DNA of 9,605 nucleotides, taken from the NCBI GenBank assembly GCA_023433585.1, contig JAEZCL010000186.1, positions 1-9,605 of the forward strand, written 5' to 3'. Positions 1-5,962 of the stretch are shown one piece after another. The DNA is from Pseudomonadota bacterium. GTDB lineage: Bacteria; Pseudomonadota; Alphaproteobacteria; Caulobacterales; Caulobacteraceae. The notes below the pieces were generated by a model. It was not told the DNA's origin, ran no database searches, and saw only the letters and a program-made list of their open reading frames with translations. The position numbers and the translations under genes are program-made. How positions within the stretch are numbered: position 1 is the first letter of the stretch; every line of letters begins with the position of its first letter.

Positions 1-1707
1 GCTCAGGACGGCGACCGCGGTGCTGACCGCACCGCCGCGCCCCTCGGCCCGCGCCGCCTGGCGCCAGCCCCACAGGACGAGGCCGAGGGACAGCGCCAAC
101 GCGCCGGTCATCAGCAGGGCCAGGGCCTCGGCGCCCGTCTGGCGCGCGAACACCCACACCAGCCACAGGGCGGCGCCGTACATGGGGAAGGCCAGAATTC
201 CCTTCAGCCGGTCCATCCACGGGCCGGGGCGCGGGAACCGCCTCAGCAGGCCCGGTGACAGGCTGACCGCCACATAGGGCAGGGCCAGGCCCAGCCCCAG
301 CATCAGGAACACCATCACCGCCAGGGCCGCGGGCATGACCAGCGCCGCGCCCAGGGCGAAGGCCATGAAGGGCGCGGTGCACGGCGCCGCCACCACCACC
401 GCCAGCACACCGGTGAAGAAGGCGCCGGCGCCGCCCGGCAGGCGCGACAGCCGCCCACCCGCGCCGCTCTCGGCAAAGCCCTGGGCGGCCATGCCGACAT
501 TGAAGACGCCCGACAGGTTCAGCCCCACCGCCAGCATCAACAGGGCCAGGCCCGCGATCACGCCCGGCGACTGCAGCTGGAAGCCCCAGCCGATCGCCTG
601 GCCCGCGCTTCTCAGCACGATCAGCGCCACGGCCAGGATCAGGAAGGTCGCCAGCACCCCGGCCAGGAACGCCAGCCCGTCCCGCCGCGCCTCGGCCGGA
701 TCATGCGCGGACGCCGACAGGGACGCCGCCTTCATGGCCAGGATCGGGAACACACATGGCATCAGATTCAGGATCAGGCCGCCGATCAGGGCGAACAGCG
801 CCGCCTGGATGAACAGGCCCAGGCCGCCCGCCGCCGCGCCTTCGCTCAGGACGCCGCCGCCGGTCGTTCCCACCAGCGGTTCGCCCGGCTGGGCGACGAT
901 CTCCCAGGCGCCTTCGGAGGTGGCCAGCACCCCCTCGATCGGGTCGGTCAGCCCGGCGGTCAGGATCGCGCGGCCCGCCGTCAGGGTCAGGGCCAGCCCC
1001 TCCGGCCCGCGCTCGCCCGGCTGCGCGGCCGGATGCTCGACCACCCCGCCCCGGAAGGGGAAGAAATAGACGTCGGACAGGCCCTCGGCCCTCAGCGGCT
1101 CTCCGGTCGCCGTCAGCACCAGCATCCCGTCCCGGCGCGTCACCCGCGCCTCCAGGCCGCCGGGCCGGGGCGCGGTCTCGATGATGCGCGAGACGGCCGC
1201 GCCGTGTTCGGGGTCCAGCGGCGCGGCGCCCTCGTCGACGCGCAGGTCCAGGACGGCGGCGCGCTCGTCCGGCACGCACATCTGGTCGCTGCACACCATG
1301 GACAGCACGTCCACGCTCAGCCGGATCGTGGAGCCCGGCGCCGCGTCGGCCGGAATGTCGATGGGAACCGGCAGATAGACATGGCCCGAATAGCCGTAGT
1401 TCATCAGCCCCTGCAGCGGCTGGCGCTCGGGCAGGGGCCAGATGATGTCGCCGGCCGCCACCCCGTCCGGCAGGGTCCAGGTCAGCTCGGTCGGCCCGCC
1501 GGAATCCCCGGGGTTGCGCCAGTAGGTGTGCCAGCCGGGATCGATGTCCTGGCGCACGGCCACGATGGCGGTCGATCCGGGCGCGGCCCAGGCGCTCATG
1601 GGGACCAGGGCGACCTCGATGTTCTCGGAGCGCATCTGGGCCGACGCGGGCGAAAGCGCCGCCAGCCACAGGCAAAGGCCGGTCAGGACAGCCGACAGGA
1701 GGCGCAC
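1..1707 (-). CDS. DsbD/ScsB-family protein-disulfide reductase, C-terminus cut by window edge
   Basis: An inner-membrane electron transporter that passes reducing equivalents from cytoplasmic thioredoxin to periplasmic disulfide proteins. 569 codons are in the window and the frame is open to base 1. It starts at GTG (1707-1705), with GGAG 11 nt upstream (1719-1722). Residues 1-23 form a signal peptide (hydrophobic run, then SPASA before Q24). A periplasmic N-terminal domain follows (about 24-290) with the cysteine pair C139 and C144 in VCSDQMC. The membrane core has TM1 with C318 (NLMPCVFP) and TM4 with C443 (AAPCTAPF), the two cysteines that shuttle electrons in DsbD. About seven helices are visible to residue 569. 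The C-terminal thioredoxin-like CxxC domain expected in this family would lie beyond the left edge. The large N-terminal domain and Caulobacterales context suggest the ScsB branch rather than E. coli-type DsbD; this is inference. It lies 85 bp downstream of the HAD gene on the same strand and may share its transcript. Confidence 0.88.
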   Translation of the reverse strand, partial: MRLLSAVLTGLCLWLAALSPASAQMRSENIEVALVPMSAWAAPGSTAIVAVRQDIDPGWHTYWRNPGDSGGPTELTWTLPDGVAAGDIIWPLPERQPLQGLMNYGYSGHVYLPVPIDIPADAAPGSTIRLSVDVLSMVCSDQMCVPDERAAVLDLRVDEGAAPLDPEHGAAVSRIIETAPRPGGLEARVTRRDGMLVLTATGEPLRAEGLSDVYFFPFRGGVVEHPAAQPGERGPEGLALTLTAGRAILTAGLTDPIEGVLATSEGAWEIVAQPGEPLVGTTGGGVLSEGAAAGGLGLFIQAALFALIGGLILNLMPCVFPILAMKAASLSASAHDPAEARRDGLAFLAGVLATFLILAVALIVLRSAGQAIGWGFQLQSPGVIAGLALLMLAVGLNLSGVFNVGMAAQGFAESGAGGRLSRLPGGAGAFFTGVLAVVVAAPCTAPFMAFALGAALVMPAALAVMVFLMLGLGLALPYVAVSLSPGLLRRFPRPGPWMDRLKGILAFPMYGAALWLVWVFARQTGAEALALLMTGALALSLGLVLWGWRQAARAEGRGGAVSTAVAVLS

Positions 1708-1792
1708 GGGCGTTCAGTCTCCACGGGTGATGCGGTCGGGCCGGACCCTAACGATCATCCCGCCACACGCAACCGGAAGCGACGCCGCGCCC

Positions 1793-2647
1793 CTAGAGAT
1801 CCGTCGGCATGGTCCCGGCGTTCACCGCGATGCGGCCGATCAGGCCCTTGACGATCAGGTCCACGGCCCTGCCCTCGCGGTAATCGGCGGCGGCGACGAA
1901 ATTGACCCGGTCCTCCGAGATCAGGGAATAAATCTTCTGCTGGTCCCGCTCGGAGGTCCTCGGGTCATAGACGGCGATGGAGAAGCCGCCCTTGGTGTGC
2001 ATCATCTTCATGGTGGGCACGTCGGTGTCGCCGTCGCCCAGGAAGATCATCCGCTCGAACGGCACCGGGCGCTCGTCGTCGGGGATGAAGCGATTGATGC
2101 GCTCGTGCTCGTAGTGGTTCAGCACGCCCTTGTTGATGCGGAACAGGTACTGGGTCTTGGTAGTGTAGTTCACCCCCACCGCCGGCCAGATGGCCACCCC
2201 CTCGTCGTCATAGACGAACTTGGACGCGAACACGTGGCGGAAGACGCCCCTGATGGGGCAGCCGTCGATCATCTCCTCCAGCCCGGCCGAGACGATGTAG
2301 TGCTCGATGTCGAGACCGAAACGGGCGCCGAAGGCGTTGATGCGCTCGAACCAGCCGGGCCCGGTGAGGTCGGACTTCAGCCCGTCGAACAGCTTCACAT
2401 CATGGCCGTGCTCGCGCAGATCCCGGCGCGTGATCGGCTGGCCGTTTTCGCGCGCCCGGGCCAGCATCAGCTGCATGTACATCAGGATGTTGTCGCCGTC
2501 GGCCTCGCGCGTCAGCCGGTCGGCCTCGCTCCAGAACCCGCCCGCATCCATGCCCACCGAGGGGATGAAGGTGACCTCCTGCATGTTGCCCCGCGCCAGG
2601 GTTCCGTCGAAATCATAGATCAGGGCGGTCTTGAGCGGACGCGTCAC
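1793..2647 (-). CDS. HAD-family hydrolase (phosphatase-like), coupled to divL
   Basis: A 284-residue soluble haloacid-dehalogenase-superfamily protein, probably a Mg-dependent phosphatase of unknown substrate. All four HAD motifs are visible. Motif I is DFDGT (D12 nucleophile, D14 acid/base), motif II is S120 in YIVSAG, a lysine for motif III lies in the TTKTQYLFRINKG stretch (K164 or K173), and motif IV is GDGDTD (204-209). Residues about 20-110 between motifs I and II form a helical cap. The start is GTG (2647-2645), overlapping the divL TGA as GTGA. A GGGAG-type ribosome site 7 nt upstream, inside the end of divL, supports it. From memory, very similar 280-residue HAD proteins with NMQE, NYTTKTQ and FRINKG segments occur in distant phyla such as Firmicutes. 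That suggests a widely exchanged family, but I cannot verify it here. There is no signal peptide or membrane segment, so it acts in the cytoplasm. The context suggests co-expression with divL but does not prove a cell-cycle role. Confidence 0.9.
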   Translation of the reverse strand: MTRPLKTALIYDFDGTLARGNMQEVTFIPSVGMDAGGFWSEADRLTREADGDNILMYMQLMLARARENGQPITRRDLREHGHDVKLFDGLKSDLTGPGWFERINAFGARFGLDIEHYIVSAGLEEMIDGCPIRGVFRHVFASKFVYDDEGVAIWPAVGVNYTTKTQYLFRINKGVLNHYEHERINRFIPDDERPVPFERMIFLGDGDTDVPTMKMMHTKGGFSIAVYDPRTSERDQQKIYSLISEDRVNFVAAADYREGRAVDLIVKGLIGRIAVNAGTMPTDL

Positions 2648-5001
2648 GCGGGGTCTCCCTGGAGCGCCAGGCCCAGTTCGGGATGGGCGGCGAACGGCTG
2701 GACGTCATGGGGCAGGTGCAGGATGAAGCTGGCGCCCTTGCCAGGTTCGCTCTCCAGCTCGGCCCAGCCGCCGTGCAGTTCGATCAGCGCCTTGACCAGG
2801 GCCAGGGCCACGCCGGGGCCGCCCCGCTCGCGCTGCACGAACCGGTCGAACACATGGGCCTGCAGGTGATAGGGAATGCCGTGGCCGGTGTCCGACACCC
2901 TGAAACGGGTCTCGCCCACGCCTCGGGCCGCCTCCAGCGTCACACGCCCGCCCTCGCCGATGGAGCGCGCGGCGTTGTCCAGCAGATGGTCCAGCGCCTG
3001 GACCAGACGTTTCTGGTCGGCCCGCACGACGGCGACGCTTTCGGGACACACCACCTCGATCACCCCGCCGCGCCCCTCGACACGGGGGCGCACCCGCCCG
3101 GCGCATTGCTCCAGCAGGTCGCGCACATGCACGTCGCCCAGGCTCAGCTCCATCTCGCCTGCGTCGATCTGGGCCATGTCCAGCACGTCGTCGATGGAAC
3201 GGGCCAGCTGGCTGGCGGCCACGCGGATGGCCCCGGCGTGCTGGCGCGCCCGCTCGTCCAGCGACCCCTGCATCTCCAGAAGCTCCGAATAGCCCACGAT
3301 GGTGGTCAGGGGCGTGCGCAGCTCATAGGAGACGCTGCCCACGAACTGGCGCTTCAGCTCCTGGCTCTCCCTCAGCGCCGCTTCACGTTCGCTCAACGCC
3401 TGTTCCAGCTCGCGCCGGGCGGTGACGTCAGCGAAGGCCACCAGGGTGGCGCCGTCCGGCAGGGGTCGGGTCTGCCAGGCCGCCAGGCGGCCGTCCTCGG
3501 TGCGCGTCTCGCCCGAGACCGCCACGCGGCTTTCCGGATCGGGATCCGCCACCCGCGCCTTCAGCCCCAGCCACAGGGCCGGGTCCGGCGCCGTGCGCTT
3601 GCACAGTTCGGCCAGGGCGTCGAACTCGCCCGCCTGGTTCAACTGCTCGGCGCTCAGGCCCCAGAACGCCTCAAAGGCTTCGTTGTGCAACCGCAGCCGC
3701 CCGTCCGAACCGAACACCGCGACCGCGTCGTTCAGCTTGTCCAAGGTCGCCCGCTGGACCTGGATCAGGGCGTTGTAGCGGCTTCTGAGGTCCAGCTCGC
3801 CGGTGATGTCCGAGAACAGCAGCAGCACCCCGCCCAGCGGGTGCGGCTGGCGCACCACCCGCAAGGTGCGTCCGTCCGGCAGCGACCAGCTGTCGTCCGG
3901 GGCCGCTTCGGTGGCGCCGTAGAACTCCAGCTCCTTCGCCTTCCACGCCGGATAGTCGTCACGCTCGGGCAGCTGGCGGCGCTGGCGCAGCCGGTCCAGC
4001 AGTTCGGCGTGGGTGGGACGGTCGTCCAGCCAGGCGGGATCCAGCCCGAACAGCTGCTGAAAGGCGGTGTTGTGGTAGGCCAGCCGCTTGGACGGCCCGA
4101 AGATGGCCACCGCGTCGGCCAGGTGGTTCAGGGTTTCGTCATGCCCCTCCACATGGCGGCGCAAGGTGTCGCGGGTCTCCTCCGCCTCGGTGGCGTCCAG
4201 GGCGAAGGCCACCGCCCCCATGACTTCGCCGCCTTCGCCCCGGCCCAGCGGCTGGGCGATCACGCGCCAGGCCCGTCGTCGTCCGCCGCCCGAGGTCCAG
4301 CGGAACCCTTCCTGGGGCATGCCCAGCCGCGCGGCCTCGGCCATCAGGGCGTCGGCGCCCCGGTCGAAGCTGAGCCCCCGCTCGCGCGCATCCTCCACGC
4401 TCTGCGCCTTCACCTCGTCCAGCCAGGCCCGGTTGGCCCACACCAGCCGTCCCGCCCCGTCCACCCGCCAGGCGGGCACGGGCGACAGCTCGGTCAGGGG
4501 CTCGGCCGATCCGGCGCCGTCATGAATGGCGGTGCGGTCCACCGACAGCTTCAGCCACGCCGATCCCCCGGCGGCGCGCCCCTCGACCCTCAGGACCCCG
4601 CGCGGGGTCCGGGCGATGAAGTCACAGGCCGCGCCACGCGTCTTCAACCGCTCCAGCCGGTCGGCGTTCTCGGGGCTGGTGGCGGCCAGAACGGCGATCG
4701 GGTCGCCCGACAGGTCGTCTCCGAACAGGATGTGCTCCACGCCGGTCTGACTGGACGGATCCCCCTGCAGCGTCGCAGGCCGTCCATCGATCCCCGCCGT
4801 CAGTTCAAGAAACGTCTCGCCGAAGGCGGCCAGGCTGGCGTCGCGGTCCGCCAGATGCGCCTCGGCGGCCGTCAGCCGCCCCTCGGCCGCCGCCAGGCGC
4901 GCCGCCAGGCGGCTTCTGAGCCGCCAGGCCCAGGCGCTCACCGACAGGGCCAGCCCCGCCGCTCCCGCCGCCGCCACGAACGCGATGTCGGCTTCCGCCA
5001 T
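2644..5001 (-). CDS. divL: DivL, cell-cycle histidine-kinase-like protein with H-box tyrosine
   Basis: A membrane-anchored sensor-kinase homologue. In Caulobacter, DivL promotes CckA kinase activity towards CtrA and is inhibited by binding DivK~P. This protein has 785 residues; Caulobacter DivL has 769 by memory. One TM helix (about 5-25) is followed by a coiled coil (about 26-60). Four PAS-like segments follow at about 50-165 (divergent), 168-270, 288-400 and 413-530. The dimerisation domain is about 548-615 and the ATPase domain about 660-767. The H-box reads FVGSVSYELRTPLT: the phospho-acceptor histidine is Y559 (TAT at 3327-3325), the DivL hallmark (Y550 in Caulobacter). The N-box (LLDNAA, N676) and G1 box (SDTGHGI, D704) are intact. 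The G2 box is GPGVAL (728-733) instead of the usual GxGLGL. The start chosen is ATG at 5001 with GAGG 3 nt upstream; GTG at 5010 would add three residues and is possible. The stop overlaps the HAD start. Confidence 0.93.
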   Translation of the reverse strand: MAEADIAFVAAAGAAGLALSVSAWAWRLRSRLAARLAAAEGRLTAAEAHLADRDASLAAFGETFLELTAGIDGRPATLQGDPSSQTGVEHILFGDDLSGDPIAVLAATSPENADRLERLKTRGAACDFIARTPRGVLRVEGRAAGGSAWLKLSVDRTAIHDGAGSAEPLTELSPVPAWRVDGAGRLVWANRAWLDEVKAQSVEDARERGLSFDRGADALMAEAARLGMPQEGFRWTSGGGRRRAWRVIAQPLGRGEGGEVMGAVAFALDATEAEETRDTLRRHVEGHDETLNHLADAVAIFGPSKRLAYHNTAFQQLFGLDPAWLDDRPTHAELLDRLRQRRQLPERDDYPAWKAKELEFYGATEAAPDDSWSLPDGRTLRVVRQPHPLGGVLLLFSDITGELDLRSRYNALIQVQRATLDKLNDAVAVFGSDGRLRLHNEAFEAFWGLSAEQLNQAGEFDALAELCKRTAPDPALWLGLKARVADPDPESRVAVSGETRTEDGRLAAWQTRPLPDGATLVAFADVTARRELEQALSEREAALRESQELKRQFVGSVSYELRTPLTTIVGYSELLEMQGSLDERARQHAGAIRVAASQLARSIDDVLDMAQIDAGEMELSLGDVHVRDLLEQCAGRVRPRVEGRGGVIEVVCPESVAVVRADQKRLVQALDHLLDNAARSIGEGGRVTLEAARGVGETRFRVSDTGHGIPYHLQAHVFDRFVQRERGGPGVALALVKALIELHGGWAELESEPGKGASFILHLPHDVQPFAAHPELGLALQGDPA
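2655..2660 (-). promoter_or_regulatory. Ribosome binding site of the HAD gene inside the divL 3' end
   Basis: AGGGAG on the minus strand, 7 nt before the GTG at 2647. It supports the GTG that overlaps the divL stop codon and indicates translational coupling between the two genes. Confidence 0.6.
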
Positions 5002-5110
5002 CGTCCTCACCCGCCGATTCGGCGTTCACCATAAACCTGCGCCGCGCAATTTCCACGTCTGCGCCGCGCTTCGCGTTGCCAGCCGCGCGCCAGAGGCCGA
5101 TATCGGGGCC
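5002..5110. promoter_or_regulatory. Divergent intergenic region between divL and the metallopeptidase gene
   Basis: This 109-bp gap must hold the start signals of both divergent genes unless they lie inside the coding sequences. I see an AT-richer patch at about 5029-5036 (CATAAA read on plus, TTTATG on minus) that could serve as a -10 element, but no convincing -35 box for either strand. No TTAA-N7-TTAA CtrA box is present. The one clear element is the palindrome at 5012-5024. Confidence 0.35.
5012..5024. promoter_or_regulatory. Palindrome with a GANTC site just upstream of divL
   Basis: The plus strand reads CGCCGATTCGGCG: two perfect 6-nt arms (CGCCGA and TCGGCG) around one central base. 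It holds GATTC (5016-5020), a GANTC sequence methylated by CcrM in Caulobacterales. It ends about 10 nt before the divL ATG. In the divL transcript it could fold as a 5-bp stem with a 3-nt loop beside the ribosome site. In DNA it could be an operator or a methylation-sensitive site. No function is shown by sequence alone. Confidence 0.4.
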
Positions 5111-5530
5111 ATGGACACCAAGACTCCCGCATGGGCCGATCAGGCCGCCCCGTCCCTGGACGACTTCGCCCGCCTGGCCGAAGCGGCCTTCGCCGGACTC
5201 CCCGAGGCGTTCCGTGCCTTCGCCGGAGACGTGGAGTTCCGGATCCTCGATTTCGCGGACGCGGAGACCCTGGCCGAGATGGACATGCGGGACCCCTTCG
5301 AACTGACCGGCCTCTACCACGGGGTCGACCTGTCCCAGCGCACCGGATTCGATCCGTCGCCAGGGCCGTCGCGCATCTATCTCTATCGCCGCCCGATCCT
5401 GGACGAATGGTGCGAGCGCGGCGACGTGGGGCTGGCCGAGATCATCGCCCATGTCCTGATCCACGAGATCGGCCATCACTTCGGCCTCAGCGACGACGAC
5501 ATCGACGCCATCGAGGCGGGGCTGCGATAA
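5111..5530 (+). CDS. Small zincin-like metallopeptidase family protein (DUF1025/Zincin_1 type)
   Basis: A 139-residue cytoplasmic protein with no signal peptide. Its mark is HEIGHHFGLSD at 118-128, a full HExxHxxGxxD metzincin-like motif with metal ligands H118, H122 and D128 and catalytic E119. The upstream residues (PEAFRAF, VEFRILDFAD, LTGLYHGVDL, RIYLYRRPILDEW) fit the short alphaproteobacterial metallopeptidase family PF06262. The family is known mostly from structure and has no settled substrate, so proteolysis is inferred from the motif. The start is ATG 5111, preceded only by a weak GGGG 2 nt away. An in-frame start at 4985 would overlap divL and adds sequence not typical of the family, so it was not used. 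The gene is divergent from divL and convergent with the Rieske gene, so it is probably transcribed alone. Confidence 0.87.
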   Translation: MDTKTPAWADQAAPSLDDFARLAEAAFAGLPEAFRAFAGDVEFRILDFADAETLAEMDMRDPFELTGLYHGVDLSQRTGFDPSPGPSRIYLYRRPILDEWCERGDVGLAEIIAHVLIHEIGHHFGLSDDDIDAIEAGLR

Positions 5531-5543
5531 AGTTCACGTCTCC

Positions 5544-5570
5544 TCTCCACCCCAAGTGATGGGGAGGAGA
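5544..5570. terminator. Hairpin between convergent genes, possible bidirectional terminator or dispersed repeat
   Basis: The arms TCTCC-A-CCCCA (5544-5554) and TGGGG-A-GGAGA (5560-5570) pair over 10 bp with one central A-A mismatch and the 5-nt loop AGTGA. It sits in the 51-bp gap between two converging stop codons, where a shared terminator is expected. There is no clear U-tract on either strand, so intrinsic termination is uncertain. The right arm is followed by GAATC, making a GANTC site at 5569-5573. Similar CTCCTCCCC/GGGGAGGAG hairpins recur between genes in Caulobacterales genomes as I recall, so it may be one copy of a dispersed palindromic repeat. Confidence 0.55.
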
Positions 5571-5581
5571 ATCGCGGCGCT

Positions 5582-5962
5582 TCACGCCGTCCGGATCACG
5601 CCGTCCTTCACCTCCACCGGCCAGGGCGTCAGCCGCCCGCCGGCGCACGGCCCGCCGACGCATTCCCCGGTCAGGGGCCGGAACACCGCCCCGTGCCAGC
5701 CGCACAGGATCAGCTCGCCGTCCCGCGTCAGATAACGGTCCAGCTCGATGGCGATGGGGAACCCCTGGTGCGGGCAGCGGTCCACCCATCCGGCCGTCCG
5801 GCCGGCCTTCCTGACCACAAAGCCGTGGAAGAACGCCTCGCCGATCTGCAGCACGAAGCCGCGCGAGCCCGGATCGGGAATGTCGCCCTCGGCGCACAGG
5901 GCCACGCCCGGCGGGGTCTTCCAGACACGCTTTCGCTCCAGGTCCGGCTCCGGCGCGGCCAT
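5582..5962 (-). CDS. Single-domain Rieske [2Fe-2S] protein
   Basis: A 126-residue soluble protein consisting almost wholly of one Rieske domain. Cluster ligands are visible as CPHQG (C63, H65) and CGWHG (C87, H90), the standard CxH and CxxH pair 21 residues apart. Three more cysteines (C23, C101, C106) occur, the last two in GECVGGPCAGG, a loop common after the second ligand motif. There is no signal peptide or TM segment, so it is not the bc1 Rieske subunit. It resembles the ferredoxin-like or NirD-like Rieske proteins that pass electrons to oxygenases or reductases, but no such partner is in the window. The ATG (5962-5960) directly follows the gpsA stop codon (TGAATG, no gap), so it is probably made from the tsaD-gpsA transcript. 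The physiological role is unknown. Confidence 0.9.
   Translation of the reverse strand: MAAPEPDLERKRVWKTPPGVALCAEGDIPDPGSRGFVLQIGEAFFHGFVVRKAGRTAGWVDRCPHQGFPIAIELDRYLTRDGELILCGWHGAVFRPLTGECVGGPCAGGRLTPWPVEVKDGVIRTA

Noticed and set aside
701..1675. A 324-residue minus-strand frame overlapping the DsbD-type gene
   Set aside because: It is a shifted frame of the DsbD-type gene with Arg/Gly-rich nonsense. The frame starting at 1707 gives a signal peptide, cysteine motifs and membrane helices.
1708..1792. Possible promoter between the HAD gene and the DsbD-type gene
   Set aside because: The minus strand has TTGCGT and TTAGGG about 15 nt apart, but both are weak matches with poor spacing. It is not reported as a feature, though the gap could hide a promoter.
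703..2869. Overlapping plus-strand frames (703-1851 and 1526-2869) opposite the DsbD-type and HAD genes
   Set aside because: They are antisense to well-supported genes, have biased composition and show no recognisable domain.
2683..5034. A 783-residue open frame on the plus strand opposite divL
   Set aside because: It runs antisense to a gene with clear PAS and kinase domains. Its translation is low-complexity (rich in Gln, Gly, Arg, Pro, His) with no domain. Long antisense frames are expected at this GC content.
5002..5110. Possible CtrA binding box upstream of divL
   Set aside because: I looked for TTAA-N7-TTAA or a good half-site; only TTCACCATAAAC is present, which does not match in sequence or spacing.
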